Shown one piece after another: positions 15,951 to 23,683 of a stretch of 33,716 nucleotides of DNA; the stretch's first letter is position 1; every line of letters starts with the position of its first letter. The notes beneath the pieces were generated by a model. It was not told where the DNA came from. It saw only the letters and a program-made list of their open reading frames with translations, and did not search any database. This stretch comes from Ruminococcus sp. (GTDB lineage: Bacteria; Bacillota_A; Clostridia; Oscillospirales; Acutalibacteraceae), in the NCBI GenBank assembly GCA_017481395.1, contig JAFUPE010000036.1, positions 1 to 33,716 on the forward strand, given 5' to 3'. Both the position numbers and the translations under genes were made by a program.

Positions 15951-18140
15951 TTATTTTCTTACCTTGCCGTCTGCGTATTTATTGGGGCGAGCCACCATAT
16001 ACACCATAAACGCAAGTACTAATACAGCACAGATAAGACCGACTACATTAACATTACCTGTAAAGAGAAGTCCGAACTGGTAAATGATAAGAGAAACCGC
16101 GTATGCAAATACACACATATAACCGACTGCAAAAGCAGTCCACTTCCAGTTGTTCATCTCTCTCTTAATAGCACCCATTGCAGCAAAGCAAGGAGCACAA
16201 AGAAGGTTAAATATAAGAAAACTGAAGCCTGCAAGAGATGAACCGCCGAAAATTGCACTTGCAACCGTAGCGTTTTCGCCATTCATTGCCGCAAGCTCTT
16301 CAAGAACGCTTACGACCTCTTCTTTTGCCATAAGTCCCATAATTGTAGCAACTGCAGATTGCCAGTTACCAAAACCTAAAGGTGCAAACAACCAAGCTAT
16401 AGCACCGCCGATAACCTCAAGAACAGAAGCTCCGCCTGCTTCATCCGTAATATAATGGAAGCCGCCCTCAAAGCTAAGAGAATTAAGCACCCAGATAATA
16501 ACCGAAGCGGCAAAAATAACAGTACCTGCACGCTTAATAAACGACCAGCCTCTTTCCCAAGTTGCACGAAGGAAGTTTTTGGGAACAGGTGCGTGGTAAG
16601 ACGGAAGCTCCATAACAAACGGAGCAGGCTTGCCTGCTAAGGCTTTAAGCTTTTTAAGAATTATACCCGAAACAACAACTGCACCTATGCCTGCAAAGTA
16701 AGCCGCAGTTGCTATCCACGCACTGCCACCGAAAAGCGAGCCGGCAATAAGTCCCACAATGGGCATCTTGGCTCCGCAAGGAATAAAACCTGTGGTTATA
16801 ACCGTAATTTTTCGGTCTCTTTCGCTTTCAATGGTGCGGCTTGCCATAATACCGGGAACACCGCAACCCGAAGCAACCAGCATAGGAATAAAAGACTTGC
16901 CCGAAAGACCGAAACGTCGGAAAAGTCTGTCCATAATAAAGGCAACTCGTGCCATGTATCCGCAGTCTTCAAGCAGTGATAAAAGCAAAAACAAAATCAG
17001 CATCTGAGGCACAAATCCAAGAATCGCACCTACACCTGCAACAATGCCCTCCTGCACAAGGCTGTAAAGCCAAGGGGCAATTACGGGACTTCCGCTTGCA
17101 TCGAGCAAAAGTGTGTCCAAAAACTCGGGAACACTTACCCAATTTGCCATAAACTGAGGCAAATCGCCTGCTTCGACGCATTCCTTGAAGGAACCGAAAA
17201 GTCCGTCGTTCATAAACGCAACCGTCCAGTTGCCTACTGTGCCGATAGAAATTGTATAAACCAAAAGCATTGCCAGCACAAAAATAGGAATTGCAAGAAT
17301 TCGGTTGGTAACTATTCGATCGATTTTATCGGAAAGAGTAAGCCTGCCGATGCTCTTTTTTACGTAACAGCCCTTAAGTATTCTGTCAATATAAAGATAT
17401 CGTTCATTTGTAATAACCGCCTCTGCGTCGTCGTCAAGCTCTTTTTCAACAGCCTTGATATCATTTTCCATGTGTGCAACAATTTTTTCATCAAGCTTAA
17501 GCTTACAAAGCACGTGGCGGTCACGTTCAAAAAGCTTTATAGCGAAAAATCGTTGCTGTTCCTCGGGCATGCTGTGTACAGCCGCCTCTTCAATATGTGC
17601 AATTGCATGCTCAACCGTACCCGAAAAAATATGCCGAGGCATGGGCTTGCCGTTTTTAGCATATGTAATAGCAAGCTCAGCGGCTTCTTCTATACCCTCA
17701 CCTTTAAGTGCAGAAATTTCTACCACCTTGCACTTAAGCCTTTTGCCTAAAAGCTCGGTGTCGATTTTGTCTCCCTGTCTTCTTACAACGTCCATCATAT
17801 TGATTGCAACAACTACAGGAATACCGATTTCCATAAGCTGTGTTGTAAGATAAAGGTTACGCTCTAAATTTGTACCGTCTACTATGTTAAGAATAGCATC
17901 GGGGCGTTCATCAATAAGGTAATTTCTGGCTACTACTTCCTCAAGAGTATAGGGCGACAGCGAATAAATACCCGGAAGGTCTGTAACTATAACGTCATCA
18001 TGCTTTTTTAATTTGCCTTCCTTTTTTTCTACCGTAACACCGGGCCAGTTGCCTACATACTGATTTGAACCAGTCAGGGTGTTAAATAAAGTTGTTTTGC
18101 CCGAATTCGGGTTGCCTGCAAGGGCTATTCTGATTTGCAT
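15951..18140 (-). CDS. feoB: Ferrous iron transporter B
   Basis: GTPase-coupled Fe(II) importer in the cytoplasmic membrane. The 729-residue protein has an N-terminal G domain: G1 GNPNSGKTT (9-17), G3 DLPG (54-57) and G4 NMMD (114-117), then a helical spacer domain to about residue 270. The rest is a polytopic core with paired Gly/Cys gating motifs (VASGCGVPGIMA and TGFIPCGAKMP). The family is about 650-800 residues. AGAGAGGA lies five bases before the ATG. A degenerate operator copy sits 20-37 bases upstream, in the feoA-feoB gap. It is followed by the Cys-rich helper gene. Confidence 0.97.
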   Translation of the reverse strand: MQIRIALAGNPNSGKTTLFNTLTGSNQYVGNWPGVTVEKKEGKLKKHDDVIVTDLPGIYSLSPYTLEEVVARNYLIDERPDAILNIVDGTNLERNLYLTTQLMEIGIPVVVAINMMDVVRRQGDKIDTELLGKRLKCKVVEISALKGEGIEEAAELAITYAKNGKPMPRHIFSGTVEHAIAHIEEAAVHSMPEEQQRFFAIKLFERDRHVLCKLKLDEKIVAHMENDIKAVEKELDDDAEAVITNERYLYIDRILKGCYVKKSIGRLTLSDKIDRIVTNRILAIPIFVLAMLLVYTISIGTVGNWTVAFMNDGLFGSFKECVEAGDLPQFMANWVSVPEFLDTLLLDASGSPVIAPWLYSLVQEGIVAGVGAILGFVPQMLILFLLLSLLEDCGYMARVAFIMDRLFRRFGLSGKSFIPMLVASGCGVPGIMASRTIESERDRKITVITTGFIPCGAKMPIVGLIAGSLFGGSAWIATAAYFAGIGAVVVSGIILKKLKALAGKPAPFVMELPSYHAPVPKNFLRATWERGWSFIKRAGTVIFAASVIIWVLNSLSFEGGFHYITDEAGGASVLEVIGGAIAWLFAPLGFGNWQSAVATIMGLMAKEEVVSVLEELAAMNGENATVASAIFGGSSLAGFSFLIFNLLCAPCFAAMGAIKREMNNWKWTAFAVGYMCVFAYAVSLIIYQFGLLFTGNVNVVGLICAVLVLAFMVYMVARPNKYADGKVRK

Positions 18141-18159
18141 ACTTATCCTCTCTTTCTTA

Positions 18160-18177
18160 AATTAGCCTAAGCTAACC
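18160..18177. promoter_or_regulatory. Iron-type palindrome between feoA and feoB (site B)
   Basis: AATTAGC-CTAA-GCTAACC has one perfect half-site and one with two mismatches to GGTTAGC. It lies inside the operon upstream of the feoB ribosome binding site. It could mark a secondary promoter or roadblock repression. Confidence 0.6.
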
Positions 18178-18216
18178 AAGATTTGAAAAACAAAGGGACG
18201 TTTGTCCCTCGAATAA

Positions 18217-18438
18217 TCATTCTACTTCTATCATTTCGGCATCAGCTTTTCGAAGCGAAAGTGCATAGCCCCTGACGTTAAGCTCCATAGGGTCGCCCAA
18301 AGGTGCAACCTTTCGAACGTAAATCTCAACACCCTTTGTAATGCCCATATCCATAATTCGGCGTTTAACAGGGCCTTCGCCGTGAAGCTTAACCACTTTT
18401 ACGGTATGGCCGATTTTTGTGTTTTTTAATGTGTTCAT
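18217..18438 (-). CDS. feoA: Ferrous iron transport protein A
   Basis: A small cytoplasmic SH3-like partner of FeoB. The 73-residue protein shows the FeoA pattern: KIGHTVKVVKLHGEGPVKRRIMDMGITKG, then VEIYVRKVAPLGDPMELNVRGYALSLRKADAEMIEVE. The start is set at the ATG at 18438, because GGAG lies about ten bases upstream. The in-frame ATG at 18465 would place that site inside the coding sequence. It is the first gene of the feo operon, with a strong promoter and two operator palindromes directly upstream. Confidence 0.95.
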   Translation of the reverse strand: MNTLKNTKIGHTVKVVKLHGEGPVKRRIMDMGITKGVEIYVRKVAPLGDPMELNVRGYALSLRKADAEMIEVE

Positions 18439-18456
18439 ATGTATCCTTCTCCTGTC

Positions 18457-18474
18457 GGTTAGCATAAGACAACC
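18457..18474. promoter_or_regulatory. Iron-type palindrome in the feoA leader (site C)
   Basis: GGTTAGC-ATAA-GACAACC has one perfect half-site and one with two mismatches. It lies within a larger inverted repeat GTCGGTT (18454-18460) and AACCGAC (18471-18477). Its centre is 33 bp from that of site D, about three helical turns. Confidence 0.65.
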
Positions 18475-18489
18475 GACGCCTTAAAAATC

Positions 18490-18507
18490 AGTTAGCTCCC
18501 GCTAACC
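18490..18507. promoter_or_regulatory. Iron-type operator at the feoA transcription start (site D)
   Basis: AGTTAGC-TCCC-GCTAACC matches the 7-bp arms in 13 of 14 positions. Its edge is seven bases beyond the feoA -10, so a bound repressor would cover the transcription start. Confidence 0.8.
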
Positions 18508-18514
18508 GTAGTAT

Positions 18515-18543
18515 ATGATAAGATAAAAAACAATATTTGTCAA
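18515..18543 (-). promoter_or_regulatory. feoA-feoB promoter
   Basis: On the minus strand a perfect TTGACA (18538-18543) and TATCAT (18515-18520) are spaced by 17 bases. Transcription would begin near 18507, within operator D. Confidence 0.82.
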
Positions 18544-18644
18544 TACGTGGGGGTTCAATTTTTCCAAAAACTTACATATTTCGTCAGGATTTACACATAT
18601 TGAGCAGATTTTTTGAAAATGAATTGTGCATAATTCATTTCTTA

Positions 18645-18672
18645 TTGAAAATTTTTTAATTTGTGATATACT
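18645..18672 (+). promoter_or_regulatory. Promoter of the DtxR-type regulator gene
   Basis: TTGAAA (18645-18650) and TATACT (18667-18672) are spaced by 16 bases and precede a GGAGGG ribosome binding site (18701-18706). No copy of the GGTTAGC palindrome overlaps it, so autoregulation is not evident. Confidence 0.65.
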
Positions 18673-18713
18673 ATATTTATCTCCATTAATTATACTTTGC
18701 GGAGGGACAAATT

Positions 18714-19079
18714 ATGCATTTACAGGAATCAGGCGAAATGTACCTTGAGACCATTTACATACTTTCTAAAAAAGGCAAGGCAGTACGCTCTATTGACGTA
18801 GGCGAGTACATGGGTTACTCTAAGCCCAGTGTAAGCAGAGCAGTAGGACTTTTAAAGCAGGGCGGCTATGTAGTTGCGGACAGCGACGGCTTTCTGTCCC
18901 TTACCGACGAGGGCAAGCGTGTTGCCGGGAAAATGTACGAGCGTCACACAATTCTTACTCAGTTTTTCATAAACTTAGGTGTTGACGAAGACACCGCCGC
19001 CGAGGATGCCTGCAAAATCGAGCACGACATCTCAGACAAAAGCTTTGAGGCTATTAAAAATTTTGTAAACAGCAAGTAA
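18714..19079 (+). CDS. DtxR/MntR-family metal-dependent repressor, predicted Fe(II) sensor
   Basis: A 121-residue regulator divergent from feoA. It has an N-terminal winged helix (SIDVGEYMGYSKPSVSRAVGLLKQ) and a metal-binding dimerisation domain, with no SH3-like third domain, as in MntR. The aligned metal ligands are Met9, Glu12, His78, Cys100, Glu103 and His104. Met9 and Cys100 occupy the positions of DtxR Met10 and Cys102, where MntR has Asp8 and Glu99, so iron rather than manganese sensing is predicted. Four DtxR-style palindromes at the neighbouring feo and DUF2325 promoters are its likely targets. GGAGGG lies seven bases before the ATG. A strong terminator follows. Confidence 0.92.
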   Translation: MHLQESGEMYLETIYILSKKGKAVRSIDVGEYMGYSKPSVSRAVGLLKQGGYVVADSDGFLSLTDEGKRVAGKMYERHTILTQFFINLGVDEDTAAEDACKIEHDISDKSFEAIKNFVNSK

Positions 19080-19085
19080 TCTGTG

Positions 19086-19111
19086 CAGGAAGGCAAAGGT
19101 GTGCCTTCCTG
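19086..19111 (+). terminator. Terminator after the DtxR-type regulator gene
   Basis: Perfect 10-bp arms CAGGAAGGCA (19086-19095) and TGCCTTCCTG (19102-19111) are followed by TTTTTGTTTG. Confidence 0.92.
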
Positions 19112-19179
19112 TTTTTGTTTGAATTTCTTTGTCAGATTAAACAAAGCATGCCCTTAAAATTTATTCATTTACCCAAATA

Positions 19180-19207
19180 TTCAAATTTTTGCAAAAATGC
19201 CTAAAAT
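19180..19207 (+). promoter_or_regulatory. Possible promoter of the dockerin gene pair
   Basis: TTCAAA (19180-19185) and TAAAAT (19202-19207) are spaced by 16 bases, about 80 bases upstream of the start codon. The match is moderate and the region is AT-rich, so it is tentative. Confidence 0.3.
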
Positions 19208-19284
19208 TTAGTGTGAGGATTTTTTTAAATTTACGTCTAATAAGTGAAAAGCCAAAAACCTTCCGTAAAGAAAGGAGAATACAT

Positions 19285-20928
19285 ATGAAAAAGCTATTAT
19301 CATTACTGTTGACTCTGATAATTATTGCAGGCATTTCCATAACCCCTGCATTTGGTGTCAGCTATCACGAGCAATTGTTTCTTGATGCTGTGGCAAAGCT
19401 TGAAGATGACGAATGTGCCTACTACACCGTTATGATAAGCGACATCAATGAAAAAGTTATTTACAACTACCCCTCGTGGGTCAAGGCAAACGACCTTTTG
19501 CTTGACACAAGAGCCTACACAGCAGAGCTTGATGCACAGCTGTTTGACGATTACTACCGGTACGTCAAAGCAGGCTTTGAAGACATCAAAGCACAAAACA
19601 TCGCCTTTTATAACGAGCACTTTACCCATCCCGACGACAAGCTGATTTTTGCCAGCGAACAACGAGGATATATGCTTGTTTACGTTACCAAGGCAGAGCT
19701 TTTAAAGGTCCGCGATATGCAGGGCGTAGGTGCATCTTACCACGGCCAGGACTTAGAGCAGGTAATGTGGCGTGCCGAGGACACTTGGTTTGACATTGAC
19801 TCTTACACCCCAAAACCCTACGAGCTTGTATACGGACTTCACTACTATGAAAACAACGAGCTTCAGGACCTTCGCTGGGATGACGGCGGCGGCACGTACA
19901 TGTACTATAAGCTTTATTCATACTACGAAAGCAGTGAGGACGAAGCAAAGCCCGATTACGTTCTTATCTTTGCAGGCGACAACATCTGCTCACCTGCTTA
20001 CTCTGCAGGTCAGTTCGGTGATTACCTTTTGCAGTGTTACAATATCTACTACCCCTATATTTTCGGTTATCACGTTATAACCACCGATGATATGCGGGTG
20101 CTGACTCTTACCGAAGCTTACGAAGAAAATATCCCAAACATTATGGCTGTGTTTGAAGAATACGGTCTGGGACAGCTCAGAGGCGACGTAAATGACGACG
20201 GCAAAATAAATGTCCGCGATGCCACCCGTATTCAGAAAGCCCTTGCTGAGCTTGAACCTCTTAATGATTACGTAAGCGGTTTCGGCGAGGAAGAAGACTT
20301 TGAAGCACGTATTTCTGACTTTAACAAAGACTTAAGAACAAACATCCGCGACGTTACGGATATTCAGAAACACATCGCAGGAATTGCCATTAATGACCCT
20401 GATTTTGAGGATTTTGAAAACAATCCTATTCCCGAGCCTACAACGACCGCACCCCGCACAGACGCACAGATTACCTTAGGCGGTAAAACCTACGAGGCAC
20501 AGGTTGGTGATACAATTACCCTGACAGCCGAGCTTTACTGCTCTACAATATTCAACCGAATTTCTGCAACTGTACGTTATGACACCGACATCATAACCGT
20601 AGCTCCCCTTGACAAGGACACAAAGGAAGAATGGTTTAAGGCACATCTTCCTAATCTTCCCCGCAACAACCTTAAATACTACGGCTACAACAACGATTCT
20701 TACGACATGGGAAAAATAATGCTTTATCCTTATGACCAGGACGGCATAAATTTTAAAGAGAAAAAGCTTTTATTTACCTTTGATTTTACGGTTGTGGGCG
20801 GCGGCGATATGAATCTTGACGTAACTCTTGACTCTATTCACAACCAATACGGTCTACCCCTTTACGAAAACAATCAGTCCGTTGGCGGCACAAACATTGA
20901 GTTTTCTTACAGCCTTAAGGTAAACTAA
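19285..20928 (+). CDS. Secreted protein with dockerin-like repeats and a C-terminal cohesin-like domain
   Basis: A 547-residue exported protein of unknown enzymatic role. The start at 19285 follows AAAGGAGA (19271-19278). Upstream codons lack a site. Residues 1-24 are a signal peptide (KKLLSLLLTLIIIAGISITPAFG). Residues about 205-299 hold a domain shared with the next gene (KPDYVLIFAG, GDYLLQCYNIYYPYIFGY). Residues 300-375 are two dockerin-type calcium loops: GDVNDDGKINVRDATRIQK, and ISDFNKDLRTNIRDVTDIQKH. A Pro/Thr linker is followed by residues 396-547, a beta-rich domain (VGDTITLTAELYCS, ATVRYDTDIITVAP, LLFTFDFTVVGGG) resembling a cohesin. Having both suggests a scaffold or adaptor at the cell surface. 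The cohesin call is by pattern only. The next gene follows after 22 bases. Confidence 0.8.
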   Translation: MKKLLSLLLTLIIIAGISITPAFGVSYHEQLFLDAVAKLEDDECAYYTVMISDINEKVIYNYPSWVKANDLLLDTRAYTAELDAQLFDDYYRYVKAGFEDIKAQNIAFYNEHFTHPDDKLIFASEQRGYMLVYVTKAELLKVRDMQGVGASYHGQDLEQVMWRAEDTWFDIDSYTPKPYELVYGLHYYENNELQDLRWDDGGGTYMYYKLYSYYESSEDEAKPDYVLIFAGDNICSPAYSAGQFGDYLLQCYNIYYPYIFGYHVITTDDMRVLTLTEAYEENIPNIMAVFEEYGLGQLRGDVNDDGKINVRDATRIQKALAELEPLNDYVSGFGEEEDFEARISDFNKDLRTNIRDVTDIQKHIAGIAINDPDFEDFENNPIPEPTTTAPRTDAQITLGGKTYEAQVGDTITLTAELYCSTIFNRISATVRYDTDIITVAPLDKDTKEEWFKAHLPNLPRNNLKYYGYNNDSYDMGKIMLYPYDQDGINFKEKKLLFTFDFTVVGGGDMNLDVTLDSIHNQYGLPLYENNQSVGGTNIEFSYSLKVN

Positions 20929-20950
20929 TATTCAAGAAAGGAGCATTGAT

Positions 20951-22504
20951 ATGAAAAAAATATTATCCTTAGCATTAATACTGACTTTACTTTTAAGTAT
21001 AGCTTTTACAATTCCCGCTTCTGCACAGCATATAATTAACTGCGGCGACTTATGGCTGAAACCGTTAAACGAAGGGACCGCTGAAGTTGGCGGCACCGAC
21101 ACATCTTTAACCGGTAGAATTACCATCCCAAAAACTTTAGACAGCTACACTGTTACCAAAATTGCCAACAGCGGTTTTTCCGGCACTAATATCACAGAAG
21201 TTATTATTACAAATACTGTTACACATATAGACGACTATGCCTTCAGTGACTGTCCTCTGCTTGAAATGGTTATCATACCGGAGGGCGTCACATCTCTGGG
21301 CGAAGGCGTCTTCAAAAATTGTCCCAACCTTACCACCATTACCATTCCCTCATCTGTAACTGACATGGGGCTTTTCTCTATAGGTTATGAAGACAACTAC
21401 ATCGACAACGACGGCGAAATGCTACCCGACGGCGGATATGCCCCGGGAACCCCTGTAACAATCAGAGGCTATGGCGGCACCGCTGCCGAAGCATACGCAA
21501 GAGAACACCATTTAGCTTTTACAGATATTACCCCCCACTATAAAGACAAGGTTCTCGCTCTTCTAAATATTCCCGAAGAAGATCCCGGCACTGGCGAAGG
21601 CTGGCTTATCAACTACAGCGAGGGATACGAATATTTTTCTACACCTGACGAAAGCGGTGAAGCTACCCCCGACTATGTGCTGATTAAAGCACACACAAAT
21701 GAAGCAGGTCCAATGTTTGCCGCCGAGCTTTTAGGCGATTACATTTTAAGAAGCTACAACCACTACTTTCCTGCCACCTTCGGCTACCTGATTTATCTGC
21801 CGAAAACAAACGAGATTTACTCTTTGGAAGAAGCCTTTCAAATGAAGCTTGAGGGTATTTACAGCGTCTTTACCGAAGGCGGTATAGGCGAGCTTTTAGG
21901 CGACGTAAACTACGACAGAAAGCTTAACATTAAGGATGCAACCCTTATTCAGAAGCACCTTGCAGGTTTAGAGGAAATCAAAAACAACGAAATCGACGGC
22001 TTTATGTGGAACGAAGAAGAAAATGTTCCCACCTATATAGGTGACTTTAACTGCGACAGAAAAATGAACATCAAAGACGCAACGGCAATTCAAAAGCACA
22101 TTGCAGGTCTTGACCGCAAAAATATTGACTATACTGTGCTTGAAATCAGCGAGGTTATCTCGGCAAGCGACACCCCCGTTAACACCATCGTCGGAAGCCG
22201 CACCGAGCTTAAAAGGGTTCTTGCAAAAATAACCGAAACCGTAGGCCCCTTTGAGCCCGACGAAAAATTTTCCGACGAATATTTTAAAGACAAGGCTGTT
22301 ATAGTTATTGCCGACCGCGTCGCCGACCCTCAGCTCGTTGCAGGCGTAAGCATCCTTGGCAACAGCCTTACCGTACACCGCTATGTTGACACTCACGAAG
22401 ATGCAACCTGTTATCAGTATATGCTTATCGAAGTAGCAAAACAAGACGTAGAGGCGGTTTCTCAAATACAGGCAGAAAACACCTATGCTCTGATTTGCTA
22501 TTAA
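20951..22504 (+). CDS. Secreted BspA-type leucine-rich repeat protein with dockerin-like repeats
   Basis: A 517-residue exported protein, second gene of the pair, with AAAGGAG seven bases before the ATG. Residues 1-25 are a signal peptide. Residues about 50-175 contain BspA/TpLRR-type repeats (VTKIANSGFSGTNITEVII, VTHIDDYAFSDCPLLEMVII, VTSLGEGVFKNCPNLTTITI). Residues about 225-316 repeat the unnamed domain of the upstream protein (TPDYVLIKAH, GDYILRSYNHYFPATFGY). Residues 317-393 are a dockerin-like pair (GDVNYDRKLNIKDATLIQKH, and GDFNCDRKMNIKDATAIQKH). The last roughly 115 residues form a separate alpha/beta region (YFKDKAVIVIADRV, SILGNSLTVHRYVD) that I do not recognise firmly. Probably a surface adhesion or binding protein. 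Confidence 0.82.
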   Translation: MKKILSLALILTLLLSIAFTIPASAQHIINCGDLWLKPLNEGTAEVGGTDTSLTGRITIPKTLDSYTVTKIANSGFSGTNITEVIITNTVTHIDDYAFSDCPLLEMVIIPEGVTSLGEGVFKNCPNLTTITIPSSVTDMGLFSIGYEDNYIDNDGEMLPDGGYAPGTPVTIRGYGGTAAEAYAREHHLAFTDITPHYKDKVLALLNIPEEDPGTGEGWLINYSEGYEYFSTPDESGEATPDYVLIKAHTNEAGPMFAAELLGDYILRSYNHYFPATFGYLIYLPKTNEIYSLEEAFQMKLEGIYSVFTEGGIGELLGDVNYDRKLNIKDATLIQKHLAGLEEIKNNEIDGFMWNEEENVPTYIGDFNCDRKMNIKDATAIQKHIAGLDRKNIDYTVLEISEVISASDTPVNTIVGSRTELKRVLAKITETVGPFEPDEKFSDEYFKDKAVIVIADRVADPQLVAGVSILGNSLTVHRYVDTHEDATCYQYMLIEVAKQDVEAVSQIQAENTYALICY

Positions 22505-22507
22505 TAC

Positions 22508-22525
22508 GCCTTATAGTCATAAGGC
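22508..22525 (+). terminator. Terminator of the dockerin gene pair
   Basis: GCCTTAT (22508-22514) and ATAAGGC (22519-22525) with a 4-base loop, followed by TTTTT, start four bases after the stop codon. Confidence 0.82.
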
Positions 22526-22538
22526 TTTTTCATACAAA

Positions 22539-22572
22539 GGCGGCGGCTCCTTTTCCCCTTGGAGTCGCCGCC
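22539..22572. terminator. GC-rich hairpin in the intergenic region
   Basis: GGCGGCGGCTCC (22539-22550) and GGAGTCGCCGCC (22561-22572) pair over 12 positions with one G-U. No clear T-run flanks it. It may be a second structure after the dockerin genes. Confidence 0.5.
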
Positions 22573-22651
22573 ATCCCTTTACCACGATGGGTATTTCGCA
22601 GGTTAACCACCTGTGGGCAATTCGCCTTTGGATAGGTTCATAAAAACACAA

Positions 22652-22673
22652 AACCCGCCATTAACGGCGGGTT
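22652..22673 (-). terminator. Terminator downstream of the patatin-like gene
   Basis: AACCCGCC (22652-22659) and GGCGGGTT (22666-22673). On the minus strand it is followed by TTGTGTTTTTATG. It lies about 125 bases after the patatin stop. The remaining sequence from 22674 to 22798 shows no gene. Confidence 0.65.
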
Positions 22674-22798
22674 GGTTTATTTATAGGGAAGATGATATCC
22701 ACCCCTACTGTAAACGTTTCATTAAAATTTTTCAAATATAATCGAATGGTAGCACCAACACAATACTTGCAAAGCAGATATCGCGTTAAATTTTCGAT

Positions 22799-23581
22799 TT
22801 AACCAATAAGCTCTTTTATTTTCTCTATATTCTCCTTGCCTGCTTTATAGCCCTGCTCAAATGCAAAGTCAAGCTCCTTAAAGGTATACTGCGACATATT
22901 ACCTAAATCGGGCGTAATAAGCAAGTCGGGATTATACTCACGGGTTTTTGCCTTTGTGTAATTTCTGTCCATTATATCAATGGCTCGCGAAAGCACGCTT
23001 AGGGCACTCTTGTACTCCTTCGTTTCGCCGCTTTCGGCAAACACATCCACCGCAACCACCACCTCGGGTTCGAAGCGTCTTATGGCTTCAACGGGAAGTC
23101 GCGAAGTAACGCCGCCGTCAACATACTGCACTGCGCCTATTACCTCGGGCTCGAAAAGTGCAGGAATACAGGAGCTTGCCACCACCGCAGGTACAACAAA
23201 GCTTCTGCCTGAAAAAACCTTGCTTTCGCCCTTTAAAAGGTCAGTGGCAACACAGCAAAACTCTATGTCCAAATCGCAAATCCGCTTTCTTCTGAAAAAA
23301 GAGTTAAGCTTTCTATGAACTCCTCGGGTTGAAAAAAGTCCGCTTCGGTTAAAATTAGGCACTCCGTAAAGCACCTCACTTGCCTTTAAGCTTCTTACTT
23401 CATTCATAATGTCGTCGGCTTTCATACCCATAGCCATACAGGCACCGACAATAGAACCTGCCGAGCTTCCTGAAATACAATGAGGTTTTATTCCCTCTTC
23501 CTCTAAGGCTTTTATAAAACCAACGTGTGCTACTCCGCGTGCACCGCCCGAACCTAAAACCAAACCTAATTTTTTGCTCAT
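22799..23581 (-). CDS. Patatin-like phospholipase, RssA/YlbK type
   Basis: A predicted cytoplasmic or membrane-associated lipid acyl hydrolase of 260 residues with a Ser-Asp catalytic dyad. The oxyanion-hole loop is GSGGARG (10-16), the nucleophile is Ser40 in GSSAG, and the partner is Asp155 in DGG (155-157). The start at 23581 follows AGGAGTGA. An upstream in-frame ATG at 23632 adds residues unlike the family (MKLKCRWRYATDRSDYN). It appears to be a single-gene unit between two hairpin terminators. The physiological lipid is unknown. Confidence 0.92.
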   Translation of the reverse strand: MSKKLGLVLGSGGARGVAHVGFIKALEEEGIKPHCISGSSAGSIVGACMAMGMKADDIMNEVRSLKASEVLYGVPNFNRSGLFSTRGVHRKLNSFFRRKRICDLDIEFCCVATDLLKGESKVFSGRSFVVPAVVASSCIPALFEPEVIGAVQYVDGGVTSRLPVEAIRRFEPEVVVAVDVFAESGETKEYKSALSVLSRAIDIMDRNYTKAKTREYNPDLLITPDLGNMSQYTFKELDFAFEQGYKAGKENIEKIKELIG

Positions 23582-23653
23582 ATTATAATCACTCCTATCA
23601 GTAGCGTACCGCCACCGACATTTTAGTTTCACTATGCAATCTGCACTTATAAA

Positions 23654-23675
23654 AAAGCCGCCAAACGGCGGCTTT
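23654..23675. terminator. Terminator of the VanW-family gene
   Basis: Perfect 9-bp arms AAAGCCGCC (23654-23662) and GGCGGCTTT (23667-23675) have a 4-base loop. T-runs flank it on both strands (TTTTTTATAAG on the minus strand). It lies nine bases beyond the VanW stop codon. Confidence 0.85.
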
Positions 23676-23683
23676 CTTTATCT

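Noticed and set aside
16969..17181. Arg/Cys-rich 70-codon frame inside feoB
   Set aside because: Out-of-frame shadow of the FeoB membrane core, with no start signal.
22601..22640. GGTTAACC near 22602 as a fifth iron operator
   Set aside because: It lacks the AGC-N4-GCT centre and lies in a region between terminators with no start site nearby.
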